Part shown: one piece after another, positions 27,578-41,690 of the stretch
Numbering within the stretch: the stretch's first letter is position 1
How the letters are laid out: every line of letters starts with the position of its first letter
From: Seison nebaliae
Lineage: Eukaryota > Rotifera > Pararotatoria > Seisonacea > Seisonidae
Assembly: GCA_023231475.1 (NCBI GenBank)
Contig: JALJEE010002757.1
Span: 1-64,000 of the forward strand
Reading direction: 5' to 3'
DNA: 64,000 bases
Program-made: the position numbers and the translations under genes
Notes under the pieces: model-generated
What the model was told of the DNA's origin: nothing
Databases searched by the model: none
What the model saw: only the letters and a program-made list of their open reading frames with translations

Positions 27578-29337
27578 TCGATTCTTATACATTTTTAAGT
27601 TAACGAAACCGAAACATTCTAATCCTTTAGTTGCTACTCGCTCTCTGTTCTTCTTTATTGGAATTTGAAGAAAAAAGAAAGTTAGTCACTCTCAACATTC
27701 TTACCACATTCATTTCTTTCCTTCATATCTACATGTCAAGTTCAATTGGTCAACGTCTCGTCAGAAACGCTTTCCTCTCATTCATTTTTCTACGTAATTC
27801 TCTTATCAGTTCAATTCTTGTGAGTCAGACCAAGTGGTTAGGCGATGAGGAGGAAATTCTCCTGGAAAATTTAGTGTGAGGAGAAAGTTGTGCTAAAGAA
27901 TTTAATGTGAAAGAAATTTGAATTTTCACATTTCATCATTTCAATTCACTAACCGTTTTTCATGGAACATGTAAGAGTTGTTAATGGAATGATTTTCCTC
28001 CATGATTTATGGAAATTCTTTCATAGAATGACAGATAGAAAATGTTGATGTAATAGTTGAGGGGAAATGTAACGTAAGCAATTATCACCAAAACACAATA
28101 ACATTATCATTAAGGGGAGACTCGTTTTAAATGGTGTGGGCATGAGATGGGGAGAGAGGATGTTGTGAATAATCATCGTTTAAAAGGAAAATGTCCATTT
28201 ACTTCAATCGAAGTGCCATTCGATGTCCAAAACGGTTTCTTATTAGAAATTATAAAAATTTCTGATTAAAATTCTTAAGGTAAAAAAAGTTCGTCCGGTT
28301 GGACCCACAAACACACACACATACACACAAAAAAGACACAAAAAAATCACATTCTTTGAAGTTTGAAAAAAAGTTTAAGTTCGTCTTCTGATTTTTAGAT
28401 GATAAGATTACTTGAAGTTTGAGAGTTCTTCCATAATTTCACAGGAATTGTTTCCTGATAATTTTAATGATATGATCAGTATCATATTTTGTAGTTTGAA
28501 AAAGAAGGAATTGAGTAATTAAAAAAGGATTGATGAAGGACATGATGGGGAATTGAGAAAGAAATTTGTTGGTTGCCTGAAATGGGAGGCAAGTGGAAGA
28601 GAAGAAAAGAAGTTTGCTTCCTAAAATCAGGAATGATAATTAGTGAAATTGATAATGAAAAAAAATGATGAAATTAGTTGTTTTATTCGCAGTGGAGGAG
28701 AATTGGCATTCCTGATGGAATTGTTCCAAATCAATCCTGACAGCGATGGAGAGAGTATTATGTATCGAATAAAATAATTGAAATGAATTCGGGGTCGTTT
28801 CATGTATGGGGGAACGAGCTGCTAGTGTAATGGGACGAGGAGGGGGCAAGAGAGACGGAAGAACTTGAGAACATTATACAATAAACGAATGAAACGAGGT
28901 CATCGATGAGGTGCGAAGGCAACATGATGTTAAAAGAAGAGAATCTGATGTTAAATATTATTAGATAATTTTTGTTATTTCCATTCGCTCTCTCTCTCTC
29001 TCCCTTTCCATCTACTTCGTTTGCAATTGCAGTCTTCTTTCTTTCCTTCACTTCTTCACCATATTCGACGATGAGAATACAAAACATGGAATGGGCAAAT
29101 TAATATTCCTATCTCATAGGTTACGACATTTGATTATTGCCATGAATGTAAGTCCAGCGCTAAAGGAGTGAGATGTGTAAGCAGTCTGCCCTCTCACTTG
29201 CATGCGAACATAAAGAAATACAAGTAATAGATGATGCGCTTACTGTCATTTGGAGTGATAGATCAAATTGATGGTTGTATATTCATCAATTGGAATCAAC
29301 TTCTCTACACACAACCGCCACTATGTGCACAAATAAA

Positions 29338-29363
29338 GTGTGTGTGTGTGTGTATGTGTGTGT
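29338..29363. repeat. TG dinucleotide microsatellite
   Basis: (GT)n with one AT interruption. Confidence 0.95.
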
Positions 29364-31000
29364 AAGAAAAACTACTTTAACTTTAGTATTTCCAACCCAA
29401 CTATCATATTGCAATTAATTCTGATATTGCTCCTCCTCCTCCTCCTCTTCCATCGGTTCCTCATTCCAGCCAATTCCTTTTTCTCCATGATGAGTTCCAT
29501 ACCAAACACCGAATACACTTACCATCAATTGTTACGGTGCTCCTTCTCGATCTTGCCCATATGTAAGTTCGGTTTGTTATGTAGTCGTAGCTAGTAGTCA
29601 TAACTAACATTAAGCATCGAGATGGCATGTTTCGAGAGAGGAAGATATTAGACATATTAGACAATTGGTTGTAAGAGAACTGGGTAGGAGAAGGAAAGAA
29701 ACTTTAAAAAGAAAAATTTAAGTGAATAGCAACTGATATAAAATAATTTATTATCTCATTCATTATTGTTCAATGACTCCCAATGATTTGGAGAGATTCG
29801 TTAAACAATTTTCTTCATTTTATCCAATTCCGTCTCATCTAATTCTACTTTCATTTTTCCATTCGAACAGGAGTCATTCTTACTAATTCTTACGTATCAT
29901 ATTAATTAATAACACCAATCTTCTCAACAACAACAACAACACCAAGAACATATTTGTAATTTACATTTGAACATATCAAACAAATATTATCATCATCATC
30001 ATCATCATCAATTGCCAACAGCATCTGCACATAAATTAATTAATAGAAATAATAAAAAAAGAAACCATTTCCAAGAATACTCTTACTGCAAATTCAACAA
30101 ATTTTAATTCAAACCAGCTAACTCGATTGTTGATTGGTATATCGAACGAGAGAGACAAACAACTTCTTCGTCGACATAACAAGAAACTTTCAACATTTTT
30201 GCAACTAATTTTGACATTTCATCCCCCCATTATCTTTGCCTTGCTAACTCCCGAATACATATATTAGCTGGAGAGGAAATCCGTGCAATTTATTACCGCC
30301 AACTACTTTTCCTCCATTGTAAGCTTGCTTCAAAACAAAAAATTAATTAAACGAACATCTTTCCTGCCAATCTCACTTTACAATCCACTTCACACTATTT
30401 CAGTAACAACAGATAACGTAACAAAAAATATTTCATTTCATCCAATACACAATTTTCATTTTCGCTCCAAACAACAAGCAAAAAACGAACGGTCGTTAGA
30501 TTATTGCTATAAGTCGTCACATTATTGAATCATAATTTTTTCGACAACAGAAACAATTGACAAACATACAGCTCAATTGTACGACAATATTTTCAACATA
30601 TCAAAGATACTTATCTCGTGAAAGACAGTTCCCCAAACTCTTAAGCGAGACCACGAAACTTTCATAATCCATCAATCATATTACAATCACTTATATCCCA
30701 TTCAAAAGACAAACAGTTAGAATTCGATTTATTGTTCATAATTCTCTTTCTCAATTTATCACCATTTACTATCATTCGCTTATTGCCTTTCTTCATTATT
30801 GTCATCTGTTCAAAAGAAGAATTATTCATCTCAATTCGAATAATTGCTCTATACGTCGTGATTCATCTTCTAGCCCCCTCCCTCCCTAATACGTAATCAT
30901 TTATACGACATCATCATTTCTCGCCCATTTACTCATCCGCCCAATAGTTTCTTCCCGTTCGACACTATCCTCTGATCGAATTATCATTCAATTAATCCAA

Positions 31001-34000
31001 TTCATTCCATATGTAATTCATACGAGAACGACCAGAAACTGGCTCTTTATTCCACTCTCCTTTCACTCAATTTCGAGTTGTCAATTCGAAATTGAAGAAA
31101 TTTTAGTTGAAGTCGTTTCTTCCAAATCTATTTCCATCCATTCCTGCCCACTATTCTCTTATATGTTGGCCATTGATTCGATCGATGTTTCGCTCGTCCA
31201 CCAACAACTATTGATTATCCATAAGAGGAACATGATATGATGTTTGAAGGGAGCAATTTATACGTCAAATGACAGGGAGCATATTTTCTTTTTCTTTTGC
31301 CTTTGCCCAATTTTCGACACGTTGACATTATCTCGCTCCGATTCCTAATTTCTTACATAACAATCAAAAAAGATGAATGAATAAAATGAATGTCCATTGT
31401 TCGTTTGTTATACTCTTCTTTTTTTATTTTTCTTATTAGCTATAACTGTTTTCTTACTTCCGCTAATATCACCATCCAAAAGCACACTTCTCCACCAACA
31501 CTCCATACCATCTCCACCCTACTACCACCACCACACTACTCTCACTTACACAAGAGACGCACTTCAAACTCCCTCAGTAAAACGACGAGAGAGTGTGTGC
31601 GTGTGTGAGTGGGAAGATGGTCTCTGATCCTGACAGATAATCTTCAGATAATTCTTTCATCAAATCTCTTAAGAACGACATTTCTTCTAATCTGTCCTCC
31701 TTCCCCATTTCGACCGTTTTCTAGTCATTTCTCATAAACTTTCTAAGCGCTCAGATTCAGATTAGTGCAAAATGTCTCATTAATTTCTTCATAATTCCTT
31801 GTCCTTCTCAACTACTCGTCCAATTACTGTGACAATTTTCCATCCATTCTCCGAATAATTTCCTTCAAACCTCAGCAAACTGAGACAATAAAAAAGTTTT
31901 TCTCGTCTAATTTCTCAACGATTTTATCGCCAAAAATTATTAGGAGATAGCATGATTTTCTTTCTTAAAATTATCTTTTAAAATTCTTTCCGAATTTTGT
32001 CACTTCCTTTTTTAATTGGAAGAATTATATGGAACCCAATATCAATATGTATATAGATATGAAAATTAATTTTTTTTGAAAATTTATTTTTTGAAATTAT
32101 AAAATTTTTTTTTTAATTTTTCATTTCTCCACAAAACCAGATAATGCATCGATATGATTGTTTGGAGAAAAAGATACATCGAAAAAAAAAGAGAGTTATT
32201 ATTCGAAGAAATTAATTCACTTTCCATTTTTCGGCATTTTCTTCTTAAGTTTTGTTCCGCAAAATGCTTTCCTTTCCTCCAATTCTCGTTTCAATGATTC
32301 TCTCCCAAATATGAGAAGGGAAAGTTGAGGAAGTGTCTTCTCAAATAATAATCGATTATGTAAAATCGCTCCAATAAGACGAATATGACGATGTTAACGA
32401 CAACGACAAATATGAAGAAGTTTAGGAATTAAAAGAAAGAATAGGAAAAGACGCTTCAAAGATATCATCGTCACTCTCTTTATCGTCATGAGAGAATCAT
32501 TATGAATGTTCTCCTCTTTCTTTTTGATCTTATTCAATTATTTTTCAATTTTTTACTCCTCCTTTTATCCTCCATTTCAAACACATTCTATTATTTATAG
32601 TTTAACTTCTTTTTCTTCTTTTTCTTCTTTTCCTTCAATTGTCCTTTCTTCCCATTTTATTCCAATGAACACGATGAATGATCTCATCATTCTGGTATTA
32701 CTACCAATCGATATTTCAATTTTAAAATTGGGAAAATTTCTATGGTATAATAAAAGTTTCTTGACCGAAAACTTTTCTATTCTCTTCTAGTTTGAATGAT
32801 GATTTTGAAATGTTTCGAAGGAAATTGTCATTTAAATGAAATTCTATTTATGTATTTTATTTATGTACCTATCAAACATTTTTGATTGTTCTTCTTTCAT
32901 TTCTATCTTTTGTCGTCGTCATAAATAGTTAAGTTTTGATGACTTTGTATCAAACATGAATGACGATGAAAAAGAATTTCGGCTTCAACTCGACCGACGG
33001 ATGAAATTGATGACAATTCGTTGAAGTCAATTTAATTCAAAAATATTATTCTCCGGATAATTTCGGTCCAGCAACTTGGAGAAAATGATGGGAGAAGTAA
33101 CGATAACTAACGGAAAGACGAACGATAATGATATGGTGAGAGGGGAAATGTTTTCGTTAAGTATGTGGGGAAAGTATTTTCGAAGAATTAATATTATTCT
33201 TAATTGAATAATGATTTCCGATAAATGCTTAATTGAAATGGTAAACACGAAATAAAATTCGTTCGTTGCATTATCCATTTGTTACGTAATTAAATGTCAA
33301 ACAGTTCCATCCTGTTGTCGTTGAGTTAATGAATAAATTATCTGGAAAGATTCGTTCAAATTCTCTCAATTCCATCTTCCCCCAAATAAAAATCAGATAT
33401 GTTTTTTTCTGATGTAAATGCTTTTCATTTTTCTTTCATTGTTCCTAAATACTATAAAATTAATTTCAAATGAAAAAATTAATTTTTTCATTTTTTTATA
33501 TCAGAAAAAAAATTGAGAAGAAAAATTATTTGAATATTTGAAAAGTGAAATTGAATGAGATATGGATAATGGAATGATTATATAAGAAAAAGACATCGTT
33601 CAAATGCTTTCCATCATCAATAGACAGTAACGATGTTGGATAGATGTTTCGTAATATGATTTATTCTGTAGAAACCACTTGAGTCGAATGATGATGGTGG
33701 TGGTGATGGTGAGAGTGAGAGTGAGAGGAGGGAAGTAGAAGAAAGTTGGAAAACGGTTGAAGATGTCAAAAGAAAACAAATTTTGATGAATATGAATTGA
33801 AATACATTTCACTCATATCAGTCGTCAAACATTGCCTACTTCCTCTTCTCCACTATTCTATTTCTCTTCGAATGGAATTCCTCGAAATCATTTAAAAACA
33901 AAAAATGTTCATTTCAACAATCTCATACTCTCCTCTCCAATTTATGTAATAATAATAGTAATAATAGTAGTAGTAATTGTTGTAGTAATAGTAGTAATGG

Positions 34001-37000
34001 TGGTAGTGGTAGAAGAGTATGAGAGACGAACCTATCCCCAACAATTTACCTTCTCCCCAAGGGAAGTCTGAGAGTTCTGTTCTGAAGGATTCCACAACTC
34101 AAAACACGATGAGATTTAATTCGACAAACAAATAAGAAATGTGGAAGTGTGAAATGTGTTCAAATCTAATTGATGAATCACTCAGAAATTGATAGAAACG
34201 TCGACTAATTCGGAGAGGATAACAAGACTATCCTTTTGTCGAAGGAGTTGATGTAGAGTAGAGTTGACTTGACATAATGTTCGATGAGGGAGGAGAGAAA
34301 TTTAGAGAGAATAACATTATGTTAACATCATGAGAATGTAAATTTGTGTTTTTGTCAATATATCATTCATTCTTCGCCACATCAATCACCAAATCGAAAA
34401 TTGGTAGTAAGTGAAGTGGTGGTAGTATATGAACCGCCATTCTCCGTCATCTCTTCCTGGGAAAGTTTTCCCACGACGGGAAAAAACAAGAACAGCATCG
34501 ATTATGACGATTTCCATGTTAAATATTCCATGAATTTCATCAGGTAAATAACAATCTCGATTATTCTTTAATTTTAATAAATTCATTGTCTTTAAGGAAG
34601 TTCCCCTCCACACTCACACAAATCGTTAGACGGAGAGATAGACGCGACTATTAAATAAATAGTTGGATGGAAGAGAAATCAAATGAGTGGAAAAGAAAAG
34701 AAGACAAGAAATATGGAATAGGAAGAAAGGAAACCTTGGAAAAGGTTCTACCTTTCCGTTCTTTTCACATCCACCATTTCACACAAACATCAATATTAAC
34801 ATCAGAAATTCGATTGCTCTTCCACGTGTGTCTCTCAGACAAAACAACAATTCCGATCTATTTCATTCCGTCTTTCTCTCCTCATCCTCCCACAAAATGC
34901 CTAAACTTTTCAAATTTTCAAAAACCTTCAGAAATTTTCTAACGTTTATTCCATTTTCTCATTTGCTAAGCCAAACTTCAAATAGAGAGTGAACTCGATT
35001 TCTCACTTGAATTGTCATCAAGATAAGACTGTTCCATTTATTCGAGTGCCAGTTAAGGAGAACCGTCTGAAAGATAATTGTGAGAAGGTTTGGAAGTGCC
35101 AGGAAATATATTGATCGATTGAATTTGTTAAATTGGTAGAAGGGAATTATTGGCAGTGGAACTGGTAAAAATTAGAAAATTAAATTACCAGGAAATAGCT
35201 TCTGTTTCCATTCTCTTCCAATTCACAACAACAAGAGTCAAATAGCTAATGTATAATTTAATTCTTGAAACGTTCCATAACTTTTGGAGAAGAAGAAAAT
35301 TTTTCCTTTTATTATTTTTTTCAAAAAGAAATTTTGTTTATTTCCATCAATCCATTATTGGGTATCATCATTAAATTCGTCTTATGATTAACAACATCCT
35401 CATATATCTAATGTGAGGTCAGACAAAGTTGTGTTATACATTCGCCACCAATAACGATGGTATAATTGGTTTGATGTGAAAGTTTAAGTAGGTGACAGTA
35501 TCTTATGGTTCTTTCTTATCAACAGATTATATGAATGAATTTTAATGACAATCTCGTCGAAATATGTAACGTTAGATCGAATGTTGAGACATATAACATT
35601 GTAGAGTACAATGTAGAGAGAATGATGTGAAGATGACGATGAGAGTGAATTGGTTGTTAGATTAATAAAAAGTTGAATTTGTAGGAGAAAAAATGTTAGT
35701 TGAAAAGATAAAGTCAAATTGTTTGCATAATTCACTTCATGTTCTTATATGTCTTCCTTTCCATCAACAGTTCGATGATGTCATTTATAAATTTGGTGTT
35801 TGAAGGATGAATTCCGTTCCATCACGTCATCATTAATCAGATCGTTGAATTTCCATTAAGAAAGTTGAATCAAAAGTCCATCAGGCAAAAAAGAAACTTT
35901 TCTACTATTTAACTGTGAGTGTTGTAGTGAGTGAATGATTAATGTTCGGTATCAAAGGGATGATAGTAGAATCAGAGACGCGTTAGTCCGATTCACTCGT
36001 AATTCTCGAGTCCCGAACTTTCTTATCAGCGGTCGATCATTCTATTGACCGTTAAACACTAATGTTCGATGTTAATGGATACTGATTAGAGAGTTAGTAG
36101 TTACACAACCTCTTTCCTCTCCAAATTGACTATTGGTCCTTTCTATTTAGTTGATGTAACCTTTGCCAATGATAACTCGATGTTATTCTATTCCAATTTC
36201 ATGAGAACTTCATTTCGACCTTCAATGATTAGCGAGACTCAATTTATTACCCAACAACTGGAGTCGGTCGAAAGTGTAAGTAGAAGAATTATTTCTTCCA
36301 TTATTTCCCTTCACATGAGTATATTGTCCTCACGTCATTTTCAATTGTATAAACATGAAAGATGTAATTCCTTCTCTGTTATATGAGATGGGAGGAGGAC
36401 ATTTTCCTGTAGCGGTTGCTTCCACCAATGCTTTCTTCTCTGAAAGAATTAATGGGGAATTATTTCTTATTTATTCTCAAGGTTCTCTCTCTCCCCTCTC
36501 CATCTATATAAGTCGAATGGCACACATGTCGGTTGTGAGATGGAGAGCATTAATTCTGATGTTCCCTTGAAGCAGCAACATTTTACATCAGAGCAATTTT
36601 CCACCTAATAAAATTAGCACAACATAGCACATTTCTCCTCTTCCCTCTTCCTCCACTACTACTACGGCTACTACGTGTGGGGATGATGTTGTAGTTCTAG
36701 TTTAACTTTTAATACGACATCTCCCTTCTGGTGGCACATACACACATATATGACGGCCGATAAAGGAGAGGAGATGCAAATTAATAATATATTTCAAAAC
36801 AATTTTATCAGTCTTCTTTCTCCCACAATCTTTATACGATTATCGGACTCTGTACATCCAGCACGATGAGGCCGCACGAGAAGGAAGAGGAAAGATGGAA
36901 GACCTTAACTGTGTGATTCACTTTCATTCCCATTACACTTCTTATTAGTTGTGTATCATTATTTATGTTACATGAAGCATGGTGTATGTGGAGAAGATAA

Positions 37001-37400
37001 AGTAGAAAGATGAAAAAGAAATTATTTTCTCCATTCTTTTTCCCCCACTCATTCGAAATTATGATATTCAATAATTTCGACTTACTGAAATTCTCATGAA
37101 CGACTCTTAGAGAAGGGTCACTTCATTGCGTCTTCTTGCATAACATCACTCTTATTTTCTCTTCAAAGAGAGTCGTTCCGGTTTCCATTCGATGGAGGAA
37201 GATATTCACTTCAATCGAATTTAAGCTAATTCAACTCTCCATATTCCATATTATTATTATAATTATTACTATTATTATTATTATTATTATTGCTATTGTT
37301 ATTATTTTTGTTATTGTTGTTGATTTTGACAATAAAAAAAAACGATTGTTTCATTCAATTTCTAGTTATGATGGAAAATTTTAAAGAGAAATAGTTTCGA
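31001..37400. other. Gene-free interval, part 5
   Basis: A+T-rich. Contains TAA/TAG trinucleotide tracts around 33947-34015 and an ATT tract at 37249-37322. Open frames here (31390-31627, 34667-34992, 36355-36570) are short, overlap in several frames and resemble nothing known. No gene is called. Confidence 0.5.
37249..37322. repeat. ATT trinucleotide tract
   Basis: About 75 bp of imperfect (ATT)n grading into GTT. Confidence 0.9.
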
Positions 37401-37536
37401 TTTAGTAAGAATTTTAACATTCTCTTAATATTCCCCTCCCAAAACGACTAGGAATGATTTGATGTTTTTTTTGACTGATGTCTCAATTCTCTTATATGCT
37501 AATAATGATAATGGTCACTTACGACGATTGTTATCG

Positions 37537-37560
37537 ATGTTGACTGATAACAGTCAACAT
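37537..37560. repeat. Perfect 10-bp hairpin with four-base loop
   Basis: ATGTTGACTG, loop ATAA, then CAGTCAACAT. Confidence 0.75.
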
Positions 37561-39031
37561 TCTCTTTCGTTTTTAACGATGTTTATCTCTTGCATTTCAT
37601 TTATTTGCAGATCATACGTATCATTCCAATTCCATATTATGGTTTTTTTTCCTCCGTGAATTTCCATGAATATTTTCGAATTTACTTCCCATTTCGCCCA
37701 TTGTGAATGTTCACAATAAATGTTTTGGATTGTAACGATGGACTTCAAGATCAGATAAGTTGTCCGTCAGGTTGTCATTCAAACACGTTGTTACTTTATC
37801 AGCCAACATGAATGATTTGTTGGCAGACAAACGAATTGATTGAGAATTGTTTTTTTGAAAAAAAATTGATTTTTAACTTGTGAGAAAAGTTAATTTGCGT
37901 AGTATTAGTCTTCTCAATACCTTTCAAAGTGATGATTAGAAGGTCACTCGTCGAGGTTACCAACTATCGTACATTCATTACGATTAAAACGATTATTGTT
38001 AAGAAGAACATTTTGCTTAATATACAGACAGAAGACCATTTCATTTCATTATAAATAGAGCACGAATGGAGAAGCCTTTCCTCCCCATCGATTTGGTGAG
38101 TGGGAGAGGAGTCGAAAGTTATTAGATAAATGTATCGGGAAATACGAAGAAAGTAATTGAATAAATCGTGAAACATAATTTAACACTTTTTCTCGTCTTC
38201 ATCAGTTGTTTGAGCGTCGTTAACATTAAAAGCTTTTTCGAACATTTCGAGCTAATGAAGAATACGAGGAAACGTTAGGAAATTATGAGTATATTAATTG
38301 TCCTTCATTCCATTTAAGATCGATATTAACAAAAATCATCATCATCATCATCATGATGAAATATTATCAATATCATTTTTCATTATTATCGACATTCATT
38401 GAGGCCGTTTATTATGCTTTCATCGACGACATATCTCAATCGTTCATTCTTCTAACTTTATCTTTCTCAATGTTCCTTCGAATCACAATGAATCATTCAC
38501 TTCACAATATTCATCATCTTCCTAACATTATCACCAGTCATTCAATATGTTCTCTCCTCTTTCTCTTCTCTCAATCTCCCTTCACTATTCTCCCCCCAAA
38601 CACACACACAAGAAACATTTCATCCATTTCATTCATTTCACAGAGGAATAAGAATAAGTAAAGGATTCCATTCTAGAACAACAATTCTCCACTACTAATA
38701 TCAATCATCGTTACAAACGGAACGATTACCATGAGAAATGAATAGTAATCAAAATGTTGATGGAGTTACTGAACACGAATTATGTTCAACCATTCTTACG
38801 ACTTCATCACTCCAATGATGTTACGTAAATTTCGGGGAGTGCATAAAACACAGTTGGTAAGAAGGGGGAGAAGGGCAGGAATAGGATGAGACCTATGAAA
38901 AGCGTCGACGTTTTGAGAAATTCATAATATTAAGTGAATCACTTTCATATAAACATAAATATTGACGTTAGCAATTTGAAAAGAAATGGTTTGCAAGTAT
39001 GAACTCTCTCCTATTCTGTGTGTTTATGTGC

Positions 39032-39055
39032 GTGTGTGTGTGTGTGTGTGTGTGT
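39032..39055. repeat. TG dinucleotide microsatellite
   Basis: Uninterrupted (GT)n. Confidence 0.95.
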
Positions 39056-41505
39056 TTGAGGGAGATGAGCTTAATAGTCCTTTCCGTTGAACATAAAATG
39101 ATAAGAGCATTTTATCGGGAAGACATCTTCCTCTCTCTCAAAGAGACTGAAGAAGAGACGGTCGAATTTCTTTACATGTTTATGTAACGCGAATTTGTCT
39201 AATATATTCGTCAATGCAAAAATGCGACTCATCATTATGTCATCATTCATTTATCTTTCACTTTATCATTTCATGTAACTTTCTTCAATTCACCTTTTTA
39301 TCAGCAATTCACAATCAATCTTATCCATCAAAAAAACTTCTCTCGTTGCATTGCACAATTGTGACAATACTCATCAACTTCGATCCTTCTTCCCCCACGA
39401 ATTGCTTCTCCCTCCATTTTGGGCGGATGGAAACGGTGGAAGGTGAAATTGCTTCAAGCTCTGTTATTTCGATGAACTTCCACATTCCACCTTCAAATTA
39501 TGCAATTCCATATTTGATTCGTTTTACTCTCATTCCTGATATGATGATGAGGAATTTATCTGATAAATTAGCAACATGCTTACCATGAGAATGGTGTTCT
39601 TCCCTCGTGATTCTCTTATCGTGAACTACTTATAATTGAACTTACTCTCCCTCATGATCCGTTGTGTTAATGACTGATAATAATCTAATTTGATAATAAT
39701 AATAAATAATTAATAAAGTTAAAGTAATGGTGAGAAATAAAGTATCGTTTATTTTCTCATTAAACTTTTTCAGCGTTCGTTGTAAACAGTTTCGATGGGA
39801 ATAGGCAACATCTAAACATATCTCTTTAACTTTCCAAATTATCATTTCTTCCATTATTCATTGCTGCTTATCTGATTAAAGAGTGGTTATGATAAGACTT
39901 GTTTCGTATTCTCTTCTTCTCCTCTCCTCCTCATCCTCTACGAATGTGATTAAATTAATGTGATAATGAGCAACATTTCTTCACTTCATTTCATCTTTCC
40001 ACTGAGGATCTTCTCTCCACAAACGTCTTCTTATCTAATTATTGTGCCATATTAGAGATGGTATTGATAAGTCTGTTTCAGTGTGCCAAAGAGGAATGTC
40101 TGATTAGAAAGTGCAGATCAGATGAGAACATTCCTGAACAATTCAAATATTTAGACGTTGAGATTAATTATGACTCATGAATTCTCGTCCATCATTCCGA
40201 TGAAACAACTTTCTCAACATTTCATTAACCATCATCTTTTTCTCGTCGTCGTCGTCATTGTTGTCATCGGAATTTTTTTTAATGACAATCATTGAATAGA
40301 TGAAAAACTGTTCTGCCAACTATCATGTGTATTGATGATGCATGAAATGTGGAGTGACCTATTTACTTAAAGGTATTGTAATGAATATCAAACTGATTAT
40401 GAGATTTATCATTCTCATAATTTTATTCCAGCTATTCTTCCATCTTCATTCATTCTCATTTCGTCGTCATCCTCCTTCTCCTTTTCCACCCTCCTCAAAA
40501 ACATTTTCGCAACTTTATCGTGAGAACTTTATCTTATTCTCCGTCGGACGAAAAACCGTCAACATTATTCTACGAGGCGATTCAATTTGCATTATTCCAT
40601 TATTCTCTCGTACACTGTGTGTATATGTATCGATCAATCGATCAATCGATCTGTCTGTCATGTTCATGTTTTTTTGATCAAACGTGAAATTCTTCATCTT
40701 TCCATCCAATCTACCATTCCTTCGAATTACCTTTCTTTAATAACATTTCTTCCACTCATTCATTCCATCTCCACGGTAGTAGTACCATCATGATGATGAT
40801 GTCTACAATCAAATTAGATCAATATTAAATAATAACATTCCATCGATTCTTTTGTTTTGGAGAGAGTGGTCGAAACCATTATCACAACTGGTTTCATTAC
40901 TCCCAATCATTGTTCGTTTGAACGGTATTGCTTTTGACGATAATCATGATGGTGGTGGGGAGAAAGAAAATGATAATTCTTATAAGAAAATCATCATTCT
41001 GCTTATTTGTTGCACTTCCGGAGAATTTAGTCAGTTTGATTCGGATCGATTTCCATTCGGCATAGACAAATATTTTATTATGTTGCATTCGGTCACTAAA
41101 CTCTCATTATTTGTTTTATGTAATTGGACGAGGAATGAATCGATGCCAAGCAGAGGAAGTTGATGAAGTTGAATCGATTTTCGTCTTCCGCTGATTCATC
41201 ACAATTCTCTATTTCTTCTCCTAGCTGTTTTGTGCAAGCGATCACATTTCCTTCTTCCTAACTCATCAATATCGAATGTTATTAATGAAACAGACCACCA
41301 TCATATTTCAATTAAATAAATAGGAAACTTACCAATTTTCTTTTTCTCCATTCTAAAACTGTTCTACTACGAGTAGTATCATCTCATCAATTCTCTGATT
41401 CACAAATTATCTTCAACATAATATCTTCATCCTCTCCTCCAGTAGAACAATCTTGAATTGTTTCATTTCCAATCTCTACAAAATTTCTTCCATTTTTTTC
41501 TTTCT

Positions 41506-41690
41506 TACAAAATTTTCAGTTTTATTTAAATTTTTTTTTTCTTTCAAAATTTTCAGTTTTAATAACAATTTTCAGTTTTATTTAAAATTTTCAGTTTTAG
41601 TTAAAATTTTTTTTTCTTTTAAAATTTTCAGTTTTAGTATAAATTTTTATGTTTTAAAATATTCAGTTTCCTAAACATTTTATTGTTGTA
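41506..41690. repeat. AT-rich degenerate tandem repeat
   Basis: The word AAAATTTTCAGTTTTA recurs about five times with spacers of T/A-rich sequence, giving an irregular period of roughly 25-50 bp. Confidence 0.75.

Larger units (their letters stand above)
25001..31000. other. Gene-free interval, part 4
   Basis: Contains CAA (25012-25035), TCA (25394-25425; 26908-26930), CT (27389-27410), CA (28306-28328), TG (29338-29363) and ATC (29989-30010) microsatellites, a long hairpin (27500-27577) and one possible exon (26484-26795, minus). No other coding signal was seen. Confidence 0.5.
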
